In this document: positions 1 through 5,804 of the stretch, one piece after another
How the letters are laid out: every line of letters starts with the position of its first letter
Numbering within the stretch: position 1 is the stretch's first letter
NCBI GenBank assembly: GCA_903925445.1
Contig: CAIYFE010000297.1
Coordinates: forward strand, 1 to 5,804
Reading direction: 5' to 3'
Length of the DNA: 5,804 nt
Source of the DNA: an uncultured Burkholderiales bacterium
GTDB lineage: Bacteria; Pseudomonadota; Gammaproteobacteria; Burkholderiales; Burkholderiaceae_C
Position numbers and translations under genes: made by a program
The notes under the pieces: model-generated
What the model was told of the DNA's origin: nothing
Database searches by the model: none
What the model saw: the letters and a program-made list of their open reading frames with translations, nothing else

Positions 1-201
1 GTTGAAGAACTGATCATCGAATTGAAACAAGATTACACCGTGGTGATCGTCACCCACAACATGCAGCAAGCAGCGCGTTGCAGCGACAACACAGCCTACA
101 TGTACTTGGGCGATTTGGTGGAGTTCGGACAAACCGAACAAATTTTCTTCAAGCCTAAGCGTCAAGAGACAGAAGACTACATCACCGGTCGATTCGGTTA
201 A
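1..201 (+). CDS. pstB: Phosphate import ATP-binding protein PstB, C-terminal fragment
   Basis: This is the last 66 codons of the ATPase subunit of the PstSCAB high-affinity phosphate ABC importer, cut by the left window edge and ending in TAA. The visible part starts just after where the Walker B region would lie. It shows the beta strand and switch (H-loop) histidine in VVIVTHNMQQAARCSD (His at fragment residue 19), then the family-typical block MYLGDLVEFGQTEQIF and the C-terminal signature TEDYITGRFG, which closely matches PstB ends (YITGRYG in E. coli, from memory). Walker A and the ABC signature are outside the window. Known role: ATP hydrolysis on the cytoplasmic face drives phosphate uptake through PstA/PstC, and the transporter also reports phosphate status to PhoR via PhoU. 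phoU follows after 20 nt, in the usual pst operon order. Position and end motif leave little doubt about identity. Confidence 0.96.
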   Translation, partial: VEELIIELKQDYTVVIVTHNMQQAARCSDNTAYMYLGDLVEFGQTEQIFFKPKRQETEDYITGRFG

Positions 202-221
202 TTCACATCAAGAGATACACC

Positions 222-923
222 ATGCCCGACAAACACTTATCTTCACAATTCGACGCTGACTTGAACAATCTGTCTTCACGCGTCATGGAAATGGGGGGCT
301 TGGTGGAGTCCCAAATCCGCCAAGCTGTTTATGCGCTTTCGCATTTCAATGCAGAAGCCGCGCAAACTGTTTTGCAAGTTGAGCACCGCGTCAACTCTTT
401 TGAGGTTGAAATTGATCGCGATGTTTCCTCCATCATCGGTCGTCGCCAGCCGACTGCGCGCGATTTGCGCTTGCTCATGGCCATGTCTAAAACCACGGCC
501 AATTTGGAGCGAGTGGGTGACGAAGCGGCCAAGATTGCGCGCATGGTCAACTCCATCATTGACAGCGGTACGCCGCGTTCCTTGCCTTCTTCCGATTTGC
601 GCATGAGTGCAGACTTGGCCTCTGGCTTGCTGAGAAAAGCACTGGATGCGTTTGCGCGTTTGGATGTGCCTACAGCCATCAGCATCTTGCGAGAAGACGA
701 TCAAATCGACCAAGAGTTCGATGGTTTCGTGCGCAAGCTCATCACCTACATGATGGAAGACCCACGCACCATTTCTGCCAGCTTGGATTTGCTGTTTGTG
801 GCCAAAGCCATTGAACGCATTGGCGATCACGCCAAAAACATTGCTGAATTCATCATTTATGTGGTCAAAGGTGAAGACGTGCGTCATACGCCATTGGCCG
901 ATGTTGAATCGTCAATGAGTTGA
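222..923 (+). CDS. phoU: Phosphate signalling complex protein PhoU
   Basis: A 233-residue soluble, all-helical protein of the usual PhoU length (about 215-245). It has the two tandem PhoU repeats, each a three-helix bundle. The first carries the metal-binding signature NLERVGDEAAKIAR (Glu96, Asp100) and the second AIERIGDHAKNIAEFIIY (Glu198, Asp202). The opening HLSSQFDADLNNLSSRVMEMGG is typical of the family. Known role: a cytoplasmic adaptor between the Pst transporter and PhoR that keeps the Pho regulon off when phosphate is plentiful and restrains Pst uptake. The ATG start is supported by a modest AAGAGA at 210-215, six bases upstream, and by the conserved N-terminus beginning right there. 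It sits 20 nt after pstB and 13 nt before phoB, so it is surely in the same transcript. A run of six G lies at 293-298 (codons 24-26). Long antisense reading frames across it are shadows. Confidence 0.97.
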   Translation: MPDKHLSSQFDADLNNLSSRVMEMGGLVESQIRQAVYALSHFNAEAAQTVLQVEHRVNSFEVEIDRDVSSIIGRRQPTARDLRLLMAMSKTTANLERVGDEAAKIARMVNSIIDSGTPRSLPSSDLRMSADLASGLLRKALDAFARLDVPTAISILREDDQIDQEFDGFVRKLITYMMEDPRTISASLDLLFVAKAIERIGDHAKNIAEFIIYVVKGEDVRHTPLADVESSMS

Positions 924-927
924 GGTG
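922..927 (+). promoter_or_regulatory. Ribosome binding site of phoB overlapping the phoU stop codon
   Basis: The sequence GAGGTG is a good match to the anti-Shine-Dalgarno complement and lies nine bases before the ATG at 937. Two of its bases are part of the phoU TGA stop (921-923), so ribosomes finishing phoU cover the phoB initiation signal. This supports 937 as the phoB start, rather than the next in-frame ATG at 943, and suggests translational coupling of the two genes. Coupling is inference. Confidence 0.7.
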
Positions 928-936
928 TCTTGAACC

Positions 937-1623
937 ATGAAAATGCCCCGTATTTTGGTGGTCGAAGATGAGGCCGCCATTGCTGAGTTGATTGCGGTCA
1001 ATCTTCGACATCAAGGCATGTTGGCTGTTTTGGCCAGCGATGGCGATGCAGCACAAAAAGAAATCGATCAAGTCCTGCCCGATGTCATCTTGCTGGATTG
1101 GATGTTGCCTGGGCTGAGCGGTTTGGCCCTTGCACGTCGCTGGAGAGCTGACCCCCGAACCAAGTCCACGCCAATTTTGATGTTGACAGCGCGAGGCGAT
1201 GAGCCCGATAAAGTGGCCGGACTCGATGCGGGGGCAGACGATTACATCACCAAGCCTTTTTCAACCCAAGAATTATTGGCACGCATTCGAGCGGTGTTAC
1301 GCCGACGTGCGCCCGAACAAGCCACCGATCTTGTGACGCTTGGTGAGTTACAACTGGATGGCTCTACCCATCGCGTCCATTTCCGCGATCAGCCGATCAA
1401 ACTCGGACCGACCGAATTCAAATTGTTGAACTATTTGATGCATCACGCCGAGCGCGTTCACAGCCGCAGTCAGTTGTTGGATCGCGTTTGGGGAGACCAC
1501 GTGTTCATCGAAGAGCGCACGGTTGACGTTCACGTCAAACGCTTGCGCGAAGCCTTGGGTGAAGCCGGCGTCATGGTCGAGACGGTGCGTGGCGTAGGAT
1601 ATCGAATTACGGCTAATTCCTGA
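937..1623 (+). CDS. phoB: Phosphate regulon response regulator PhoB (OmpR/PhoB family)
   Basis: A 228-residue two-domain response regulator, one residue shorter than E. coli PhoB (229, from memory). Receiver domain, about residues 4-120: acidic pocket Glu10/Asp11 in RILVVEDEA, phospho-acceptor Asp54 in VILLDWMLPGLSG, Thr84 in LMLTARG, and Lys106 in GADDYITKPFS. Winged-helix DNA-binding domain, about 130-226: LGPTEFKLLNYLM, the recognition-helix region RTVDVHVKRLREAL, and the wing motif VRGVGYRI. The strings LLDWMLPG, GADDYITKPFS and GPTEFKLL are characteristic of PhoB rather than other OmpR-type regulators. Known role: when phosphorylated by PhoR it binds Pho boxes as a dimer and activates phosphate-starvation genes, usually including its own operon. 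The start is fixed by the GAGGTG at 922-927. phoR follows after 11 nt. No Pho box is visible in the short gaps here; the controlling site should be upstream of the window. Confidence 0.97.
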   Translation: MKMPRILVVEDEAAIAELIAVNLRHQGMLAVLASDGDAAQKEIDQVLPDVILLDWMLPGLSGLALARRWRADPRTKSTPILMLTARGDEPDKVAGLDAGADDYITKPFSTQELLARIRAVLRRRAPEQATDLVTLGELQLDGSTHRVHFRDQPIKLGPTEFKLLNYLMHHAERVHSRSQLLDRVWGDHVFIEERTVDVHVKRLREALGEAGVMVETVRGVGYRITANS

Positions 1624-1630
1624 TAGTCGT

Positions 1631-1637
1631 TGGGGTG
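1631..1637 (+). promoter_or_regulatory. Candidate ribosome binding site for phoR
   Basis: TGGGGTG is the only purine-rich, Shine-Dalgarno-like stretch between the phoB stop (1621-1623) and the start of phoR. It overlaps the GTG at 1635, so it cannot serve that codon. It would place initiation at the in-frame GTG at 1641, with five bases between the GGGG and that codon. The match is imperfect and the call is tentative. Confidence 0.4.
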
Positions 1638-2987
1638 TTTGTGCTTCTGCGATTTTTTAGTTTCGTCCTGCTTGCTTGCGCGGGTGCATTGCTTGGTTTT
1701 TATTGGTCTCAATCGCACGAAGCGACGACCGCGGGCATGTCGTTGCTGATGGGTGTTTTGGGCGCAATTTTTGTCTGGTGGACGCTGGATGCGCTGCGAG
1801 GTTTGCGCGTGGTCTCGTGGTTGCGCCGAGGCGACTTGGCCAAGGCACCGCAAACTTATGGTTTATGGGGCGAGGTGTCGGATCGCGTGCGCAAGTTGCT
1901 TCGCGACCGTGACCGCTCGCTTGAAGCCAGCAATCAAAGGCTGACTGATTTTTTGCTGGCCATACAAGCGTCACCCAACGGCGTGATTTTGTTGGACGAC
2001 AAAGCGCAAATCGAATGGTGCAACCAAACTGCGGCTGAACAGTTGGGCATTCATCCCGTTCGCGATATTGGTCAACGCATTGGCAATTTGTTGCGAGATC
2101 CCGTGTTCACTGGGTACATGAATTCTGGCGACGTTTTGTTTCCCGTGGTGATGGCAGGATCAGGGGATCGCGAAGGGCATCCCGTTCGAATTTCAATTCA
2201 GCGTCATCCTTATGGCGAAGGCAAGCAGTTATTGCTCACGCGCGATGTCACCGCCTTGGAGCAAGCCGAGGCCATGCGACGCGATTTTGTGGCCAACGTC
2301 TCGCATGAGATTCGTACCCCGCTCACGGTGCTTTCGGGATTTGTTGAAACCTTGCAAACGCTGCCGCTTAATCCTCAGGAACAAAAGCGTTACTTAGCCC
2401 TGATGTCCACGCAGGCTCATCGCATGCAGAGTTTGGTGGAGGATTTGCTCACACTGTCTCGGCTTGAGGGCAGTCCAAGTCCTGGTTTTCATAACACCAT
2501 CTGGGTGGATCAACTGGTGCGGGTGTGTCAAGAAGAGGCGCAGGCGCTGTCATCGATGTTGTATGCCAATCAAGCAGCACAAGTCTTTGAAGTCAATTGG
2601 GATGCACGTTTGACGCACGCGAAATTGATGGGCGAGCCCCGCGAGTTGCAAAGTGCTTTATCCAACTTGGTCAGCAACGCAGTGCGTTATACGCCGGCGG
2701 GGGGGCGCATTGAAATCCAAGCCTCGTTGACTCCTGATGACAAACTGTGTCTCAAAGTCACAGACAGTGGCGCAGGTATCGCCGCAGAACACATTCCTCG
2801 CTTGACTGAGCGTTTTTATCGCGTGGACAAAAGCCGCTCGCGTGACTCAGGCGGAACGGGTTTGGGACTTGCCATTGTCAAACACGTGGCGCAGCGCCAT
2901 GGCGGTAGTTTGAGCATTCAAAGCGTGTTGGGGCGGGGATCGACCTTCGCCTTGGTGTTGCCATTAGAGCGAATTCGTTTGCACTGA
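1635..2987 (+). CDS. phoR: Phosphate regulon sensor histidine kinase PhoR
   Basis: A 450-residue inner-membrane kinase (E. coli PhoR is 431, from memory). Order: two membrane helices at about 3-24 and 33-52 joined by only about eight residues, so there is no periplasmic sensor domain; a basic linker 55-95; a PAS domain about 100-205 (AIQASPNGVILLDDKAQIEW onward); the DHp helix with phospho-acceptor His224 in FVANVSHEIRTPLTVLSGF; and the HATPase domain with N box LVSNAVRYTP (Asn348), G1 DSGAGI (377-382), F box RFYRVDKSRS and G2 GGTGLGLAIVKH (406 on). All catalytic motifs are intact. Known role: phosphorylates PhoB in low phosphate and dephosphorylates it in high phosphate, taking its signal from PstB/PhoU, which fits the missing sensor domain. 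The start is uncertain: GTG at 1635 has no good ribosome site, whereas GTG at 1641, two codons later, follows GGGG with five-base spacing. The 3' end overlaps the opposing MATE gene by 24 bp, and a run of seven G lies at 2699-2705. Confidence 0.96.
   Translation: MFVLLRFFSFVLLACAGALLGFYWSQSHEATTAGMSLLMGVLGAIFVWWTLDALRGLRVVSWLRRGDLAKAPQTYGLWGEVSDRVRKLLRDRDRSLEASNQRLTDFLLAIQASPNGVILLDDKAQIEWCNQTAAEQLGIHPVRDIGQRIGNLLRDPVFTGYMNSGDVLFPVVMAGSGDREGHPVRISIQRHPYGEGKQLLLTRDVTALEQAEAMRRDFVANVSHEIRTPLTVLSGFVETLQTLPLNPQEQKRYLALMSTQAHRMQSLVEDLLTLSRLEGSPSPGFHNTIWVDQLVRVCQEEAQALSSMLYANQAAQVFEVNWDARLTHAKLMGEPRELQSALSNLVSNAVRYTPAGGRIEIQASLTPDDKLCLKVTDSGAGIAAEHIPRLTERFYRVDKSRSRDSGGTGLGLAIVKHVAQRHGGSLSIQSVLGRGSTFALVLPLERIRLH
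2964..2987. other. Tail-to-tail coding overlap of phoR and the MATE gene
   Basis: The last 24 bases of phoR (ending TGA at 2985-2987) are also the last 24 bases, on the opposite strand, of the MATE gene (TAA read from 2966 down to 2964). The same DNA encodes the end of PhoR (ERIRLH) and the end of the transporter (VQTNSL). Both tails are polar and outside any conserved domain, so the overlap probably costs neither protein much. No strong terminator separates the two converging transcripts. Confidence 0.9.
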
Positions 2988-4331
2988 TTTTTTCTGGGCG
3001 CGCCACAAGGTCAAGCCCAATACCAAGGCCGTTAAACACAGTGCAATGCTGCTGGCCTGCCAAAATGCAACGGGCGACCTCTCGGTCAAACCTTGCAGCC
3101 AAATCCTATCCTGAGCCGAGTAAGCCATGGCGTATCCGCCTGCCAATCCAAGCCCCCAAAGGCACACGGTGTAAGTCAGCAACGGTAAAACTGTGATCCC
3201 AAAGCTGCGCAGGTTGAACACGCAAAATACCTGAATGGCATCGGCCAGGTGATACAGACAAATCCACGCCAAGATGCGGCCTGCCAAGGTGGCCACGACA
3301 AGTGATTCGGTGTAGAGCAGGGCAATATCCAATCGAAAAAAACCAAGCAGTGCAGCCAATGTGCAGGCGCTGATCAAAACCAAGGTCAAGCCTGTGCGAA
3401 GCGTTTGTTGTGTTTTGCGGGTTTGTTTGGCGCCAAGCCAAAAGCTCACACGCGCGCTGGTAGCGATCGACAAAGCCAGAGGCACCATGTAAAGCACAGC
3501 CGCCATGTTGCTTGCGATTTGGTGGCTCGCAGTCGCTTGAACACCCATGCGTGCGATGAACAGCGACATCAACGTGAAAGAAGTGACCTCAACGCCAATC
3601 GCCAATCCACTGGGGATGCCCAGTTTTAAAAACTTGGACAGGTGGGTCAAACTGGGCGCTTCCATGCGTTGCCACAACAAGTAAGGGCGATAAAAGTCTT
3701 GCGTTTTAAGCAGCCACACCGCCACGCCCAGCATGAGGTGGTTCACAACAAAAGACGCCCAAGCGCACCCCACCAAACCTTGTGGTTCCAACCATCCAGG
3801 AATGCCCAGCACCCAGGTGAGGGATAGCGGGATCTTCACGCACAGGGCGAGCACTTGAACAGCGGTGACCCATTGAGGCTTACCCAGACTTTGGTTCAGC
3901 GTGCCAAACATCCGAAACAACAACGACGCTGGCAAAGACAAGGCCACGATGGCCAAATACTGTCGAACTTGGTCATCCAACTCGTGCGGAATTTGGGTCC
4001 ACTTCAACAAAAAATCTGGAAAGAGCAAGGCGCCAATTCCTACCGCGCTGAGCAATGCAACCAAATACAAAGCTTGCCGAAGCGATTGCCCCACAAGCGC
4101 TTGGCGAGAAGCGCCGTGCAATTCAGACCAAATGGGGAGCAGCGCTTGCAACACACCCATGAGCGAAATGAAAACGGTGATGTATGTGGCCGAGGCCACA
4201 GCCAACGCGGCCAAGGCCGTGTCGGCAAAACGACCGGCGATGACTGTGTCGGTGATGCTAAAGGCCATCACAGCCAGTTGGCCAATCAACACCGTGGCCG
4301 CGTGACGCAAGATGACACGGCGCTCGCTCAT
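2964..4331 (-). CDS. MATE family multidrug/metabolite efflux transporter (NorM/DinF-like)
   Basis: A 455-residue, almost wholly hydrophobic protein of the right length for a 12-helix MATE transporter. The first half opens with ILRHAATVLIGQLAVMAFSI and TDTVIAGRFADTALAALAVA; the second starts near 232 with FLKLGIPSGLAIGVEVTSF. Asp28, Glu248 (GVEVTSF) and Asp364 (HLADAIQVF) line up, from memory, with the cation-binding acids D36, E255 and D371 of Vibrio cholerae NorM, so it looks functional. Known role of the family: export of cationic drugs or metabolites across the inner membrane in exchange for Na+ or H+. The substrate cannot be told from sequence. The ATG start overlaps the stop of the upstream glycosyltransferase-like gene by ATGA; no clear ribosome site precedes it, so translation probably depends on coupling. 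The 3' end overlaps phoR. MurJ/Wzx-type lipid flippases belong to the same superfamily, but the conserved acids favour a MATE exporter. Confidence 0.92.
   Translation of the reverse strand: MSERRVILRHAATVLIGQLAVMAFSITDTVIAGRFADTALAALAVASATYITVFISLMGVLQALLPIWSELHGASRQALVGQSLRQALYLVALLSAVGIGALLFPDFLLKWTQIPHELDDQVRQYLAIVALSLPASLLFRMFGTLNQSLGKPQWVTAVQVLALCVKIPLSLTWVLGIPGWLEPQGLVGCAWASFVVNHLMLGVAVWLLKTQDFYRPYLLWQRMEAPSLTHLSKFLKLGIPSGLAIGVEVTSFTLMSLFIARMGVQATASHQIASNMAAVLYMVPLALSIATSARVSFWLGAKQTRKTQQTLRTGLTLVLISACTLAALLGFFRLDIALLYTESLVVATLAGRILAWICLYHLADAIQVFCVFNLRSFGITVLPLLTYTVCLWGLGLAGGYAMAYSAQDRIWLQGLTERSPVAFWQASSIALCLTALVLGLTLWRAQKKSVQTNSL
4328..4331 (-). other. ATGA stop/start overlap between the glycosyltransferase-like gene and the MATE gene
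   Basis: Read on the minus strand these four bases are ATGA: the ATG starts the MATE gene and the TGA ends the upstream gene. The bases just before (CCAAGTC) contain no convincing Shine-Dalgarno sequence, so reinitiation by ribosomes leaving the upstream gene is the likely mode of translation. This indicates that both genes are on one transcript. Confidence 0.9.
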
Positions 4332-5804
4332 GACTTGGATTTGCGCTGGTAAAGAATCACATCTTCGTTGCGGTCAGACGGGCGGCGAACGGTTTGAATG
4401 CGCGTCCAATCGTTCAAGCGAATGACCGTGGGCAACTCTGGGCGCAGTTCGGAGTCAATCAGCAACCAGGGACAAAGCGCTTTTTGTGGGTGAGTTTTGT
4501 CGTCCAGCGGCTCAAGCGCATAGCCTCCGTGAAAATGAAAGGCCGTCATTTGCCCCATGTTCAATCCGTAAGTCATCAAGCAGCTGGGACGTTGTGCGTC
4601 TTGCTGCGCCATGATGGCATCGACTCGCTCAACCCAAGGTTTGTAGCTGCGCGCAAAGTCAAGCAAGGGCAGCCACAAAGTCATCAACAGCAACCAACAC
4701 AAGGCCGCACCGCCAGCGGGAAGCACCACACTTTTCCAGAGCGCGTGACGGTGTTTGCCCACGCGCCAGCGCACCAACAAAGCCCAAAATACGGTGGCCG
4801 CAGCCGCGCAAAGCGTGGCAAACCAAGTAAAACTCGGGACAAACCCAGGCGCCAACTTGGCAACGTTCGCGGCAGGCTGAGCAGGCCAGCCAGTTTGCAT
4901 GGCCAACCACACCACCCAAATGATGAATGCGCATCCCGAAAAGAAAATCAGGGTGAACCAATCGATCAAAGCAGACACGCTGCGGCGCAAAGTAGGCAGC
5001 GCAAAAGCGCCCAATGTGGCCAATGGTGGCAAGGCCAAAAGCATGGTGCTGTCGGCAGTCGGTGTGAACAAAGAGGTGGTCAGTGCCAGCGAGGCAAACC
5101 ACAGCGGCAGCATCACATGGTGACTCCAACGCATGGACGTCCACTGACGACGCCATGTCCACAAAGTCCACAAGGCGAGAGGCCAAACTGGCCAGTTGAA
5201 CCAAATCAGCAAACGCAAAATGCTGCGCCATTCACTCCAGTTGACCAACAAGGCTTGAAGTCGCCATTGCCAAATGTGCAAGGCGCTGGCCAGGCCCGCA
5301 ATTGCAGCCGATAAAAGCAACAAACCGAACACAGCGCGTCGATCTTGTCGCAGCACCACCGCGCTGCCCAACGCCAAAATCACCGCAAAACTGGGTGCAC
5401 CGCAAAGGCACAGGCCGATCAAACCAATGATCAGCGCCATCCAGCTGTATTTGGGGTGATAGCTCAGGGCGCTGACGCCATAAAAAGCGAAGCTCATGAA
5501 TGCCAGTTGCGCCAAGATTGGGCTGGCTTCGTGCGAGAGCAAGGCCAAGCCCAAGCAAGCAATCAACGCCAAGAGCGAACCGTCGGCAATGGTTCTTGCG
5601 TAGTCCTTGGGCGAAGCCTCGCCGCCAAAAGCAAATGTCACGGGTTGCGCTTGAGGCGAACGCGCCAAGTAGTAAGCCGCGTGCCAAGTCGCCATCAAGG
5701 TGAGCATGAGCAAGAGCGCAAATGGCACACGCACCGCCAAACTCAAAGACACAAAAGAAGGCGCCCCCTGAATGGCCCATGCGCCAATCCAGTAGGGCAG
5801 CAAC
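4328..5804 (-). CDS. Glycosyltransferase family 39 / ArnT-like integral membrane protein, 5' end missing
   Basis: At least 491 residues are visible, open to the right window edge. The first possible start in the window (TTG at 5803) is almost certainly not the real one: the visible protein begins with LPYWIGAWAIQ, which in this family follows an N-terminal helix and an Asp-Glu-containing periplasmic loop, so several tens of residues lie outside. About ten to twelve membrane helices can be drawn (for example 25-47, 73-93, 97-114, 118-151, 156-175, 197-216, 228-246, 254-270, 277-301, 320-345, 358-380), followed by a polar C-terminal domain of about 110 residues (381-491). The topology fits lipid-linked-sugar transferases that modify lipid A, glycans or proteins at the periplasmic face. 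The catalytic acidic motif is not in view, so donor and acceptor are unknown. The motif FAFGGEASPKDYARTIADG (57-75) resembles betaproteobacterial members I recall, which is weak evidence. The stop overlaps the MATE start. O-antigen polymerase-like or other polytopic proteins remain possible. Confidence 0.75.
   Translation of the reverse strand, partial: LLPYWIGAWAIQGAPSFVSLSLAVRVPFALLLMLTLMATWHAAYYLARSPQAQPVTFAFGGEASPKDYARTIADGSLLALIACLGLALLSHEASPILAQLAFMSFAFYGVSALSYHPKYSWMALIIGLIGLCLCGAPSFAVILALGSAVVLRQDRRAVFGLLLLSAAIAGLASALHIWQWRLQALLVNWSEWRSILRLLIWFNWPVWPLALWTLWTWRRQWTSMRWSHHVMLPLWFASLALTTSLFTPTADSTMLLALPPLATLGAFALPTLRRSVSALIDWFTLIFFSGCAFIIWVVWLAMQTGWPAQPAANVAKLAPGFVPSFTWFATLCAAAATVFWALLVRWRVGKHRHALWKSVVLPAGGAALCWLLLMTLWLPLLDFARSYKPWVERVDAIMAQQDAQRPSCLMTYGLNMGQMTAFHFHGGYALEPLDDKTHPQKALCPWLLIDSELRPELPTVIRLNDWTRIQTVRRPSDRNEDVILYQRKSKS

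Noticed and set aside
276..887. Open frame of 203 codons on the - strand, antisense to phoU
   Set aside because: The + strand frame is an unmistakable PhoU with both metal-binding signatures. The antisense protein has no recognisable features and no ribosome site.
2547..2564. CTGTCAT half-site resembling a Pho box
   Set aside because: It lies deep inside the phoR coding sequence, and the expected second repeat 11 bases later matches only at scattered positions. It is probably chance.
2997..3004. Eight-base palindrome GGCGCGCC just after phoR
   Set aside because: It is inside the MATE coding sequence, has no loop, and is not followed by a T run on the + strand, so it does not look like a terminator or operator.
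3336..3342. Run of seven A on the + strand (seven T in the MATE coding strand)
   Set aside because: It simply encodes part of GFFR in the transporter and is not preceded by a hairpin on either strand. It is of no clear significance beyond possible slippage.
3855..4352. Open frame of 165 codons on the + strand opposite the MATE gene
   Set aside because: It is a polar, low-complexity translation of antisense DNA. The MATE frame on the other strand has the family's conserved residues and full length.
4394..5314. Open frame of 306 codons on the + strand, antisense to the glycosyltransferase-like gene
   Set aside because: Its translation is rich in Gln, Arg, His and Pro with no recognisable domain, as expected of the mirror of a hydrophobic, Leu/Ala/Trp-rich membrane protein. 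The minus-strand frame has clear membrane helices and a coupled downstream gene.

Overview
The window looks like a piece of a betaproteobacterial chromosome, probably Burkholderiales and perhaps Comamonadaceae. This rests on the gene order pstB-phoU-phoB-phoR, the protein sequence style and a moderate G+C of roughly 50-55% judged by eye. The taxonomic call is inference; no marker gene is present. Coding is very dense: five genes plus the tail of another fill essentially all bases. I see no RNA gene, insertion sequence, CRISPR array or intergenic gap longer than about 20 bases.

Left half (1-2987, + strand): the distal end of the phosphate-starvation (Pho) operon. It holds the last 66 codons of pstB (ATPase of the high-affinity phosphate importer), then phoU (signalling adaptor and negative regulator), phoB (response regulator) and phoR (membrane histidine kinase). 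The gaps are 20, 13 and 11 nt, so co-transcription is very likely from a promoter upstream of the window, presumably ahead of pstS. Together these encode sensing and control of phosphate uptake: the Pst transporter and PhoU report phosphate status to PhoR, which phosphorylates or dephosphorylates PhoB.

Right half (5804-2964, - strand): two membrane-protein genes read towards phoR. The upstream one is a multi-spanning protein resembling the glycosyltransferase family 39 / ArnT-like group; its 5' end lies beyond the window. It overlaps, by the four bases ATGA, a MATE-family exporter gene of 455 codons that keeps the three acidic residues expected of NorM-type transporters. The MATE gene runs tail-to-tail into phoR, and the two coding sequences overlap by 24 bp.

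The content is mostly ordinary housekeeping and regulatory material. I found no convincing undescribed system. The points worth a second look are the convergent phoR/MATE overlap without a clear terminator, the coupled glycosyltransferase-MATE pair of unknown substrate, homopolymer G tracts inside phoU and phoR, and the uncertain start of phoR.
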